DNA from: Hydrogenophaga sp.
Lineage (GTDB): Bacteria > Pseudomonadota > Gammaproteobacteria > Burkholderiales > Burkholderiaceae_C
Reading direction: 5' to 3'
Assembly: GCA_020047875.1 (NCBI GenBank)
Contig: JAIFNE010000065.1
Span: forward strand, 1-22,820
DNA: 22,820 nucleotides
Shown here: positions 15,466-22,497 of the stretch, piece after piece
Position numbering within the stretch: position 1 is the stretch's first letter
Layout: every line of letters begins with the position of its first letter
The notes under the pieces: generated by a model
Databases searched by the model: none
The model's input: only the letters and a program-made list of their open reading frames with translations
Told to the model about the DNA's origin: nothing
Position numbers and translations under genes: made by a program

Positions 15466-16179
15466 ATGACGACTGACAAGAAAGCCTATTTTTTTGACCT
15501 GGATGGCACCCTGGTCGAGACAGCGCCCGAGATCGCGGATGCCGTGAACGACACCCTGCGCCACTTTGACTGGCCCGAGGTTACACAACAGCAGGTCAAC
15601 GACTGGATTGGCCATGGCACCAGGGAACTGCTGATACAGGCGCTGGCCAGTGTCACCAACACGCCAGTGGCATCGGTGCGCACGGGGGCGGACCTGAAGC
15701 AGGCATTGCCGGTATTTGACCGCCATTACCAGGCGCGTTGCGGCACCCGCAGCCACCTCTATCCGCAGGTGCGCGAGGTGCTGGCTGCTTTGCGTGCGCG
15801 CGGCTGCAAGCTGGCCGTGGTCACAAACAAGGAGGGCCGCTACACCGACACCGTGCTGCGGGTTCATGGCCTGCAAACCGCCTTTGATGTGGTGGTCAGC
15901 GGCGACAGTTTTCCGGTGAAAAAGCCCAACCCGCACAGCGTGCTGGATTGCCTCACGCGTTGGGGCATCGCGACATCTGACGCCTTGTTCGTTGGCGACT
16001 CCTCCATCGACGCGGCCACGGCGCGCAACGCCGGGGTCGAGGTTTGGTTGCTGCCCTACGGCTACAACATGGGCGAGTCGGTGCAGGCCTGCGCCCCCGA
16101 CCGCGTGATCGCAGACTTTTCCGCGCTCTTGTCGATCGAGAGCGCGGCGCGCCATCCCTCACAGCAAGCCGCTCCGTAA
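15466..16179 (+). CDS. cbbZ: Phosphoglycolate phosphatase
   Basis: A 237-residue HAD phosphatase of the Gph/CbbZ type. Motif I FFDLDGTLVETAPEI carries D11 and D13. The T120-N121 pair is motif II, KKPNP at 152-156 is motif III, and FVGDSSID with D178 and D182 is motif IV. It hydrolyses 2-phosphoglycolate, the toxic product of the RuBisCO oxygenase reaction. Such a gene is apt beside form II RuBisCO, which discriminates poorly against oxygen. GGAG at 15455-15458 precedes ATG 15466, which lies 12 bases after cbbT. Motif I, the cap-domain sequence and the TAPEI stretch separate it from CbbY, so the two HAD proteins of this operon are not simple duplicates. Confidence 0.94.
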   Translation: MTTDKKAYFFDLDGTLVETAPEIADAVNDTLRHFDWPEVTQQQVNDWIGHGTRELLIQALASVTNTPVASVRTGADLKQALPVFDRHYQARCGTRSHLYPQVREVLAALRARGCKLAVVTNKEGRYTDTVLRVHGLQTAFDVVVSGDSFPVKKPNPHSVLDCLTRWGIATSDALFVGDSSIDAATARNAGVEVWLLPYGYNMGESVQACAPDRVIADFSALLSIESAARHPSQQAAP

Positions 16180-16194
16180 TCAGAAAAGCAGAAA

Positions 16195-16220
16195 AGCGCT
16201 GGCTGCACCACCCAGCCGCT
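16195..16220 (+). other. Possible stem-loop in the cbbZ-cbbA gap
   Basis: AGCGCTGG (16195-16202) can pair with CCAG-C-CGCT (16212-16220) with one bulged C and a 9-base loop. No T-run follows, so it is not a clear terminator. The 105-base gap is the longest inside the second operon, and the stem might mark a processing site or separate cbbA expression from the upstream genes. Confidence 0.3.
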
Positions 16221-16284
16221 GAATCAACGCCTTCAAGTTCTTCAGCCCTCCCACCGTTACGCATTCACCTCAAGGAAATTCACC

Positions 16285-17322
16285 ATGGCATTGGTTTCAT
16301 TGCGCCAGGTCCTCGACCACGCCGCCGAGTTTGGTTACGGCGTGCCCGCTTTCAACGTCAACAATCTGGAGCAGGTTCAGGCCATCATGGAGGCGGCGCA
16401 AGCGACCGACAGCCCGGTCATCCTGCAAGCGTCAGCCGGTGCACGCAAATACGCTGGCGAGGCCTATTTGCGGCATCTGGTGCTGGCCGCCATCGAGACG
16501 CACCCCGATCTGCCGGTGGTGCTGCATCAGGATCACGGGGCCACGCCAGCGCAGTGCCAGCAATCGATTCGATCGGGTTTTTCCAGCGTGATGATGGACG
16601 GCTCTCTGATGGCCGATGCCAAGACACCGGCCAGCTACGAATACAACGTGAACGTGACGCAAAAAGTGTGTGAAATGGCCCATGCCGTGGGTATCTCGGT
16701 CGAAGGCGAACTCGGTTGCCTGGGCTCGCTGGAGACCGGGGAGGCCGGCGAGGAAGATGGCGTAGGCGCCGAGGGCAAGCTCAGCCACGAGCAAATGTTG
16801 ACCGACCCCGAGCAGGCTCGCGACTTCGTGGCACAAACCGGCGTGGATGCCCTGGCCATCGCCATTGGCACCAGCCACGGCGCCTATAAATTCACGCGCC
16901 CCCCCACCGGAGATATCCTGGCCATTGAACGCATTGCCGCCATTCATGCGGCCATTCCCGACACGCACCTGGTCATGCACGGCAGCTCCAGCGTGCCGCA
17001 AGAGTGGCTGCAGATCATTCGCCAATACGGCGGCGACATCAAAGAAACCTATGGTGTTCCGGTTGAAGAGATTGTGAGGGGCATTCAAAGCGGCGTGCGC
17101 AAAGTCAACATCGACACCGACATTCGCCTGGCCATGACCGGGGCCATGCGCCAGTTGTTCGCGCAGCAGCCAGCCGAATTCGATCCTCGAAAGGCTTTGC
17201 TGGCAGCCAAAAAGGCCGCTGCCGAGATCTGCAAAGCCCGTTTTGAAGCGTTTGGTTGCGCAGGCCATGGCAGCCAGATCCGGCCCATTGCCCTGGAGGC
17301 CATGGCGACGCGTTACGCCTGA
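16285..17322 (+). CDS. cbbA: Fructose-bisphosphate aldolase, class II
   Basis: A 345-residue zinc-dependent aldolase that condenses glyceraldehyde-3-phosphate and dihydroxyacetone phosphate. In the CBB cycle it can also make sedoheptulose-1,7-bisphosphate. Catalytic D83 and zinc ligand H84 are in LHQDHG. E142 lies in VEGELGCLGS, H198 in GTSHGAYK, H232 in VMHGSSSVP, and the phosphate-binding KVNIDTDIRLA follows near the C-terminus. The acidic insertion after E142 (ETGEAGEEDGVGAEG) fits the longer class IIB type. AAGGAA precedes ATG 16285. It is the last gene of the cluster and converges on gshA. Confidence 0.97.
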   Translation: MALVSLRQVLDHAAEFGYGVPAFNVNNLEQVQAIMEAAQATDSPVILQASAGARKYAGEAYLRHLVLAAIETHPDLPVVLHQDHGATPAQCQQSIRSGFSSVMMDGSLMADAKTPASYEYNVNVTQKVCEMAHAVGISVEGELGCLGSLETGEAGEEDGVGAEGKLSHEQMLTDPEQARDFVAQTGVDALAIAIGTSHGAYKFTRPPTGDILAIERIAAIHAAIPDTHLVMHGSSSVPQEWLQIIRQYGGDIKETYGVPVEEIVRGIQSGVRKVNIDTDIRLAMTGAMRQLFAQQPAEFDPRKALLAAKKAAAEICKARFEAFGCAGHGSQIRPIALEAMATRYA

Positions 17323-17336
17323 TCACAGGGCAGCGC

Positions 17337-17364
17337 ACGAACGCCGCCTGAGCGGCTTATTCGT
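17337..17364. terminator. Candidate terminator between convergent cbbA and gshA
   Basis: GCCGC (17343-17347) and GCGGC (17352-17356) form a stem with a CTGA loop. An outer ACGAA (17337-17341) pairs with TTCGT (17360-17364) around a small internal loop. On the plus side the sequence after the inner stem is moderately T-rich (CTTATTCGTATTCTT). It overlaps the gshA stop codon and could serve both strands, but it lacks a clean T-run. Confidence 0.4.
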
Positions 17365-18649
17365 ATTCTTCGGCGTCCGGGTCGGTCGCTTCCAGCTCGT
17401 AGCTGGCAGCCAGCATGGCCAGGCGGCCGATCACGCCGTACATGTAGAACCGGTTGGGCAGGCTGGCGCCCGGCTTGGCGCCCGGCTGCGGCAACTGCGC
17501 ACTCTTCTCGAAGGCCAGGGGCACAAAGCGCGCGCCGGGTGCGTTGAGGTTTTCGTCCACGCCCCGCTCGGCGTGTACGCGATAGAAACCGCCGACCACG
17601 TAGCGGTCCATCATGTAGACCACCGGCTCGGCCACGGCGGCGTTGATGCGCTCGTTGGTCATCACCCCTTCCTGAATGAGCACCTCGCCCGCGCCCAGCC
17701 CGGTCTGCTGGCGCGCCATGGCCTGACGCCGCTCAGGAGACAGCGCGTCGATTTCCTTGGCATCGCGCACCGTCATGATGCCCATGCCGCCGGTGCCGTT
17801 GTCGGCCTTGACCACCACGAACGGCTTTTCGTTGATGCCGTATTCCTTGTACTTGCGGCGAATCTTGGCCAGCAGCGCATCGGCGTTGCTGCGCAGGCAT
17901 TCCAGCCCGGCGTCGGCGGTGAAATCGACTTCACCGCACTGGGCAAACAGCGGGTTGATCAGCCAGTGGTCCATGCCCAGAAGCTTGCCAAAGCGCTTGG
18001 CCACCTCTTCATAGGCCTTGAAATGCTGGCTCTTGCGCCGCGTGCCCCAGCCAGCGTGCAGCGGAGGCAGCAGGTACTGCTCGTGCAGGTCTTCCAGAAT
18101 GCCGGGAACCCCGGCGCTCAGATCGTTGTTGAGCAGGATGGTGCAGGGGTCGAAGTGTTTCAGGCCGAGCCGGCGCTTGCTGCGGATCAGTGGCTCCAGG
18201 GTGATCGAATCGCCATCGGGCAGATCGATGGTCTTGGGCTCGGTGATGTCGTTGGACAAGGAACCCAGGCGCACGTTGAGCCCCGCCTGGAAAAAAATGC
18301 GCTGCAGCTGGGCCAGGTTGCTCAGGTAAAAGCTGTCGGTGGTGTTTTCGGGCACCAGCAGCAGGTTTTTGGCTTCAGGGCAAATCTTCTCGATCGCCGC
18401 CATCGCCGCCTGCACCGCCAGCGGCATCATTTCGGGCGTGAGGTGGTTCCAGCCGCCGGGGAACAGATTGGTGTCCACCGGCGCCAGCTTGAAGCCGGCG
18501 TTGCGCACGTCGACCGAGGTGTAAAACGGCGGCGTGTGCTCCATCCACTCCAGGCGGAACCAGCGCTCGATCACCGGTGTGGACTCGAGGATGCGCTGCT
18601 CAAGCTCGTTGATGGGGCCGTTCAGGGCGGTGACGAGGTGGGGAACCAT
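17357..18649 (-). CDS. gshA: Glutamate--cysteine ligase (Acidithiobacillus/betaproteobacterial type)
   Basis: A 430-residue protein matching the GshA family first noted in Acidithiobacillus ferrooxidans and common in betaproteobacteria. It starts MVPHLVTALNGPINELEQRI, with the family-typical PPFYTSVDVRNAGFKLAPVD and NLFPGGWNHL. A grasp-like C-terminal half contains VVKADNGTGGMGIMTV. It makes gamma-glutamylcysteine from glutamate and cysteine with ATP, the first step to glutathione. gshB is not in the window. ATG 18649 has no good ribosome site, but the N-terminus agrees with the family. A possible promoter is described at 18688-18716. Confidence 0.93.
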   Translation of the reverse strand: MVPHLVTALNGPINELEQRILESTPVIERWFRLEWMEHTPPFYTSVDVRNAGFKLAPVDTNLFPGGWNHLTPEMMPLAVQAAMAAIEKICPEAKNLLLVPENTTDSFYLSNLAQLQRIFFQAGLNVRLGSLSNDITEPKTIDLPDGDSITLEPLIRSKRRLGLKHFDPCTILLNNDLSAGVPGILEDLHEQYLLPPLHAGWGTRRKSQHFKAYEEVAKRFGKLLGMDHWLINPLFAQCGEVDFTADAGLECLRSNADALLAKIRRKYKEYGINEKPFVVVKADNGTGGMGIMTVRDAKEIDALSPERRQAMARQQTGLGAGEVLIQEGVMTNERINAAVAEPVVYMMDRYVVGGFYRVHAERGVDENLNAPGARFVPLAFEKSAQLPQPGAKPGASLPNRFYMYGVIGRLAMLAASYELEATDPDAEEYE

Positions 18650-18687
18650 GGAGAAGGGCCTGCGGCTGCGACGGGGGGATGGTCAGT

Positions 18688-18716
18688 GTAATGGGGCCGG
18701 TTGGCCCCGTTTTCAA
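18688..18716 (-). promoter_or_regulatory. Possible gshA promoter with an inverted repeat as spacer
   Basis: On the minus strand TTGAAA (18716-18711) and CATTAC (18693-18688) lie 17 bases apart, about 40 bases before the gshA ATG. The spacer is largely an inverted repeat: GGGGCC (18693-18698), GGTT, GGCCCC (18703-18708). The -35 is good and the -10 poor. The repeat could be an operator. Read on the plus strand it looks instead like a stem-loop followed by GTTTTC. Confidence 0.4.
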
Positions 18717-18737
18717 GCGAGTGGGCGGCATACTCGC
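18717..18737. repeat. Second inverted repeat in the gshA divergent gap
   Basis: GCGAGT (18717-18722) and ACTCGC (18732-18737) are perfect inverted arms separated by nine bases. They lie directly beside the -35-like element of the putative gshA promoter and about 45 bases before the small membrane-protein gene. The function is unknown. Confidence 0.35.
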
Positions 18738-18779
18738 AAAACATCCAAGCTGGCTCCAATCTCCAGAAAGGTCTTCACC

Positions 18780-19064
18780 GTGGAAATCGTTGCTTTGATC
18801 ACCGTGCTTGCCGCCTGGGGCAGCTTGTTTTTGCGCAGGGGCAAGCTTGTGCAGTTTCTGCTGTTTATGGTGTTCTTTGGCTTGGGGATGCTGTTCACGC
18901 TGGTGGGCGGGCTGGACTTCTGGTGGGACAGCGGCATGCGCCCTGACAAGGCAAGCCCCATGCTCCTCATCTGCGGGGTGTTGATTCTTTGCTCCCAGGC
19001 CGGCCTGCTGTTGCGTGCCGTGCTCGATGGTCAGGGCGGCAGCAGCTGGCCCGGCCCGCGCTGA
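18780..19064 (+). CDS. Small hypothetical membrane protein, 94 aa
   Basis: I do not recognise this protein. The GTG at 18780 is preceded by AGAAAGG (18765-18771) at good spacing, and the frame gives 94 residues. Three hydrophobic segments are visible: about 2-18 (EIVALITVLAAWGSLFL), about 23-44 (LVQFLLFMVFFGLGMLFTLVGG) and about 60-80 (PMLLICGVLILCSQAGLLLRA). A short polar loop (DSGMRPDKAS) separates the last two. The gene is divergent from gshA and points towards the proA 3' end, 17 bases away. The patterned hydrophobicity and ribosome site argue that it is real. The upstream extension of the same frame to 18534 runs antisense to gshA and is not likely coding. Confidence 0.65.
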   Translation: MEIVALITVLAAWGSLFLRRGKLVQFLLFMVFFGLGMLFTLVGGLDFWWDSGMRPDKASPMLLICGVLILCSQAGLLLRAVLDGQGGSSWPGPR

Positions 19065-19081
19065 TCGCGTCCCTCCTGGCT

Positions 19082-20318
19082 TCAGCCGCGCACCTCGCCC
19101 TCACCCAGCACAACATACTTCAACGAGGTCAACCCCTCCACACCCACCGGCCCGCGGGCGTGGAACTTGTCGGTGGAGATGCCGATTTCAGCCCCCAATC
19201 CGTACTCGAATCCATCGGCGAAGCGGGTGCTCGCATTCACCATCACGCTGGCCGAATCGACCTCGCGCAGGAATTTCTGGGCGTGCATGTGATCGCGGGT
19301 CAGGATGGCGTCGGTGTGGTGGCTGCTGTAATGGTTGATGTGGGCGATCGCTTCGTCCACACCGGCCACCACGCGGATGCTGATCAAGATATTCCTCTGA
19401 CCAGTCGGCCTCGGTGGCGTCTTGCAGGTTCGCGCCCGCCACACCCGCCAGCAGCGCGCGCGACGTGGCGCACACCCGCATCTCTACGCCCTTGGCGGCG
19501 TAGATGGCGCCGATCAGGGGCAGAAACTCGGCCGCCACACCGCGCGCCACCAGCAGGCTTTCGGTGGCGTTGCAGGGGCTGTATTTTTGCGTTTTGGCGT
19601 TGTCGGCCACGGCCACCGCCATCGCGATGTCACACGGGTCATCCACATAGGTGTGGCAGTTGCCGTCGAGGTGTTTGATCACCGGCACCTTGGCCTCGGC
19701 GCTGATGCGCTCAATCAGCCCCTTGCCGCCGCGCGGAATGATCACGTCCACATACTGCGGCATGGTGATGAGCTGGCCCACCGCGGCGCGATCGGTGGTG
19801 GGCACCAGCTGCACCGCGTCAGTCGGCAGACCGGCCGCAGCGAGTGCCTGCTGCACCAGCACGGCCAGCGCGCGGTTGGAGTCGATGGCCTCGGAGCCTC
19901 CGCGCAAAATGGCCGCGTTGCCGCTTTTGATCGCCAGCGACGCGGCCTCGATCGTCACATTGGGACGGCTCTCGTAGATCATGCCGAACACACCAATGGG
20001 CACCCGCATCTGGCCCATCTCGCCAATGATGTCGGCCATGGCCGCGAGCTGCTCGCAGCCTTGAGCGCAGGTTTCGAGCGCCGACGGCGTGAGCTTGAGA
20101 CGGTCCACCAGGGGCTCGGCCAGACCGGCCGCGCGCGCGCGCGCCAGGTCTTTGGCGTTCTCGATCTGCAGGCTCTCGACATTGGCGCGCAGCAACGCCG
20201 CCAGCGTGGTGAGCGCCTGGCGCTTGGTGGCGGCGCTGGCGCGGGCCATGCGCGCGGAGGCGGCCTTGGCCTGGCTGCCCAGCGTGTTGATGAGTTCGGT
20301 GGTGTTGCTCGCATTCAT
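19082..20318 (-). pseudogene. proA: Glutamate-5-semialdehyde dehydrogenase with an apparent frameshift
   Basis: ProA makes glutamate-5-semialdehyde from gamma-glutamyl phosphate using NADPH, in proline synthesis. From ATG 20318 the first about 311 residues match the family, including IPRGGKGLI near 194-202 and catalytic C249 in SPCNATES. After EEYL (codon ending at 19386) the frame is lost. The rest of ProA (SIRVVAGVDEAIAHIN through GLTSLKYVVLGEGEVRG) continues in another minus-strand frame to the stop at 19082-19084. Relatives have about four residues (such as API plus I) between EEYL and SIRVV, whereas only GATC (19382-19385) is found, which fits an out-of-frame loss of eight bases. It may be a real mutation or a sequence error; the rest looks well kept. 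If translated as is, the first frame would run on to a stop at about 19188. Confidence 0.85.
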
Positions 20319-20428
20319 CAGTGGATTTTCTCACCGCGAGGCGCACGGGCGGACGTAAGCACGGGCAACCGACAAAACGGCACAATCTTCGCCAAGTATT
20401 CGCCCCTTTTCCAACCCGGAGTCTCTCG
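20319..20428. other. Divergent proA-rhodanese gap
   Basis: This 110-base region should hold the promoters of both proA and the rhodanese gene. I found no clear -10/-35 pair on either strand and no strong repeat. GGAG at 20418-20421 is the ribosome site of the rhodanese. Confidence 0.4.
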
Positions 20429-20809
20429 ATGAAAAACGCCATGGACCTGGTGACCGCCGCCAAGACACGCATCACCGAAATCCCCCTCAGCGAGGCCGAC
20501 GCAGCGATCCGGCAGGCCGACGTGCTGATCGATGTGCGCGAGGAAAGTGAATTTGCCGCTGGCCACCTGCCGGGCGCCATCCACGCCTCCCGCGGCATGC
20601 TCGAGTTCAGGCTCAGCAGCACCCCGGCACTGACCTCGCGCGATCTGAAGGTGGTGCTTTACTGCAAGACCAGTGGCCGCGCCGCGCTGGCGGCCACCGC
20701 CATGCAAGACATGGGCTACCTGAATGTCCAGTCGCTTGCCGGCGGGTACGACGCCTGGGCGGCGGCGGGCAGGCCAGTGGTCAAGCCCGAGTTGCCCAGC
20801 TTCGGCTAG
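20429..20809 (+). CDS. Rhodanese-like domain protein
   Basis: A single rhodanese domain of 126 residues. DVLIDVREESEFAAGHLPGAIHASRGMLEF (about 31-60) is the typical N-terminal half. The active-site loop CKTSGRA starts at C79 with R84, followed by LAGGYDAWAAAGRPV. Single-domain rhodaneses move sulfane sulfur or act as redox/thiol sensors; the partner is unknown. ATG 20429 has GGAG seven bases ahead and gives the expected domain length. The frame extends 36 codons upstream into the promoter gap, without family match. There is no signal peptide, so it should be cytosolic. It is divergent from proA and convergent with holA. Confidence 0.9.
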   Translation: MKNAMDLVTAAKTRITEIPLSEADAAIRQADVLIDVREESEFAAGHLPGAIHASRGMLEFRLSSTPALTSRDLKVVLYCKTSGRAALAATAMQDMGYLNVQSLAGGYDAWAAAGRPVVKPELPSFG

Positions 20810-20829
20810 GCCAGACACCCAGTCTGGCC
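20809..20829 (+). terminator. Stem-loop after the rhodanese gene
   Basis: GGCCAGAC (20809-20816) and GTCTGGCC (20822-20829) form a perfect 8-bp stem with an ACCCA loop. It starts on the last base of the stop codon. No T-run follows, so termination may be incomplete or Rho-assisted. It may also act from the other strand after holA. Confidence 0.5.
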
Positions 20830-20866
20830 GTCGTCGCACGCCTAAATTGGCGCTGTTTTCACCCCG

Positions 20867-20891
20867 TTCGCACTTGGAAAAATAGTGTGAA
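20867..20891. repeat. Inverted repeat between the rhodanese gene and holA
   Basis: TTCGCAC (20867-20873) and GTGTGAA (20885-20891) can pair over seven bases, with one G-U pair in plus-strand RNA, around an 11-base A-rich loop. It lies just past the holA stop on the minus strand. There is no T-run after the stem, so any terminator role is uncertain. Confidence 0.3.
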
Positions 20892-20897
20892 CAGGCC

Positions 20898-21953
20898 CTA
20901 ACAGCGCACGGCGCAGGTCAGCGCCACCTTCATCGCCAGCTGATGCAGCGCCTGCCAGGGGTCGGCCGGCCAGCCGGGCGACTTCAGGCCCTTGGCGATG
21001 CCGTCCACCGTGTGCGCGTCGTCCAGCCAGCGCGTGAGCGTGGCGGCGCTGAGCTGCGGCAGGGCGCGCTCCATCAGCTTTTCCTTGATACCCCAGACAC
21101 GGCTTTCGCGCAGGGCCATGGGCAGCGGGCGTCCAGCGTCGATGGCGGTGCGCACGCGGTAGAGCGTGCGGATGTCCTCGGCCAGGGCCCAGTGCACCAG
21201 CACCGGCGTTTCACCCTCTGCCTGCAAGCCGTCGAGCATGCGCTGCACGCGCGCCACCTGCCCGCCCAGCACCGCCTCGGCCAGCTTGAACGGCGTGTAG
21301 CGCGCCACGTTCAGCACCGCGCCCTCGACCTGCTCAAAGCTCAACTCGCCCGCGGGGTGCAGCAACCCCAACTTTTGAATTTCCTGGTGTGCCGCCAGCA
21401 GATTGCCCTCGACCCGGTCGGCAAAAAACTGCAGCGTGCGTTGCCCCGCGTCGCCCGCCGCCACACGCTGGCCCTGCAACTGCAGCCGCTGGGCAATCCA
21501 ATGCGGCAGCGCGCCGCGCTCCACCGGGTCCACTTTGACCACCACGCCGTTGCCCTCCAGCGCGCCAAACCAGGCGGTCTTGAGCGTGGCGGCGTCCAGC
21601 CGCGGCAGCAGCACCAGGGTGAGCGTGGTGCTGTTGTCTGGCGCGGTCTGCGCCAGCTCCTGCAGCGCGACCGAGCCCTCTTTGCCCGGCTTGCCCGAGG
21701 GAATGCGAATTTCGATCAGCTGTTTGTCGGCAAACAGGCTGAGCGAGCCGGCGCTGGCCAGCACCGCGCTCCAGTCGAAGTGGGCACCCGCGACGGTGTG
21801 CACCGTGCGCTCGGTGTGGCCTTGCCCGCGCGCGGTGTGGCGAATCGCGTCGCCCAGCTCCTGAACCAGCAGCGGCTCGTCGCCGTACAGCGTGTAGAGA
21901 CTGCGGCATTCGCGCTGCAGGTGGGCCTGCAGCTGGCTGGCTGCGATTTGCAC
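20898..21953 (-). CDS. holA: DNA polymerase III delta subunit
   Basis: A 351-residue protein of HolA type, the clamp-loader subunit that opens the beta clamp. The N-terminus (LQRECRSLYTLYGDEPLLVQELGDAIR) matches the family pattern of a short strand, then the G-D/N-EPLL motif. SLFADKQLIEIR and the PFKLAEAVLGGQVARVQRML and ALAEDIRTLYRV segments of the C-terminal domains follow. The start is GTG at 21953, which overlaps the lptE stop by one base (TAGTG). This arrangement indicates coupling within a leuS-lptE-holA operon, a common order in proteobacteria. The protein is cytosolic and essential. Confidence 0.95.
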   Translation of the reverse strand: MQIAASQLQAHLQRECRSLYTLYGDEPLLVQELGDAIRHTARGQGHTERTVHTVAGAHFDWSAVLASAGSLSLFADKQLIEIRIPSGKPGKEGSVALQELAQTAPDNSTTLTLVLLPRLDAATLKTAWFGALEGNGVVVKVDPVERGALPHWIAQRLQLQGQRVAAGDAGQRTLQFFADRVEGNLLAAHQEIQKLGLLHPAGELSFEQVEGAVLNVARYTPFKLAEAVLGGQVARVQRMLDGLQAEGETPVLVHWALAEDIRTLYRVRTAIDAGRPLPMALRESRVWGIKEKLMERALPQLSAATLTRWLDDAHTVDGIAKGLKSPGWPADPWQALHQLAMKVALTCAVRC

Positions 21954-22495
21954 TAGAGCTTCACCACCGCCAGCCGGCGCATGACCTGTTGCACGATGTC
22001 GGTTTGCATGTCGCGAAACAGCAGGGCTTCTTCAGCGTCCTTGGCCAGCACCGCGGTTTCGGTGAAGCTGATGTCGCGCTCCAGCAGCAGCTCGGTGTCG
22101 TCCAGCAGCTGGCGGCCGCTGGCGGTGCGCAGGCGAAAGCGGAAGCGGGTGCGCAACTGCAGCTCGCGCACCTGCCCCACCGCGGTTTGGCCCACCACCG
22201 CGCGCTCGCGCTGATCCGCCAGCACGGTGAGCACCACCTGCCCAGCGTCGCCCTCGGGGCTGATGGGGGTGGCGGAGACGAACACCGACACGCCCGAGAC
22301 CTCCAGGGCGCGCCGCAGATCGAGCGCCACTGGCGTGGCTTCGCTGCCATCGATGCGCAGCGACTCGAAAGCGAAGATCTGGGCACTGCGCAACTTGAAA
22401 CCGCAGCCGCCCAGGCCGCCGGCCAACGCAAGCAGGCCGGCACCCCGCAGCAGCGCACGGCGCGGGAGATGTGGCCTGGGGCGGGGTGCGTTCAT
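21953..22495 (-). CDS. lptE: LPS-assembly lipoprotein LptE
   Basis: A 180-residue outer-membrane lipoprotein (also called RlpB) that plugs LptD during lipopolysaccharide delivery. A signal peptide ends in a lipobox, LGGC with C31, followed by GFKLR, the usual start of mature LptE. The body alternates beta-type segments (QVVLTVLADQRERAVVGQ, ELQLRTRFRFRLRTASG) and ends in VQQVMRRLAVVKL. The signal region PHLPRRALLRG contains twin arginines. ATG 22495 lies two bases after the leuS stop. The frame extends upstream through leuS, but that is spurious. Confidence 0.93.
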   Translation of the reverse strand: MNAPRPRPHLPRRALLRGAGLLALAGGLGGCGFKLRSAQIFAFESLRIDGSEATPVALDLRRALEVSGVSVFVSATPISPEGDAGQVVLTVLADQRERAVVGQTAVGQVRELQLRTRFRFRLRTASGRQLLDDTELLLERDISFTETAVLAKDAEEALLFRDMQTDIVQQVMRRLAVVKL

Positions 22496-22497
22496 GC

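Noticed and set aside
9845..16179. cbbY and cbbZ as a duplicated gene pair
   Set aside because: Both are HAD phosphatases, but their cap domains and motif contexts differ (EDSENG versus GDSSID), so they belong to different subfamilies rather than being a local duplication.
17243..18691. A plus-strand frame of 482 codons antisense to gshA
   Set aside because: gshA on the minus strand has family-typical motifs along its full length; the plus-strand product looks like an antisense artefact.
20131..20144. A GCGCGCGCGCGCGC run that might be Z-DNA forming or a simple repeat locus
   Set aside because: It lies inside proA, where it codes for an ordinary alternating Ala/Arg stretch (LARARAAGL), so a regulatory role is not needed.
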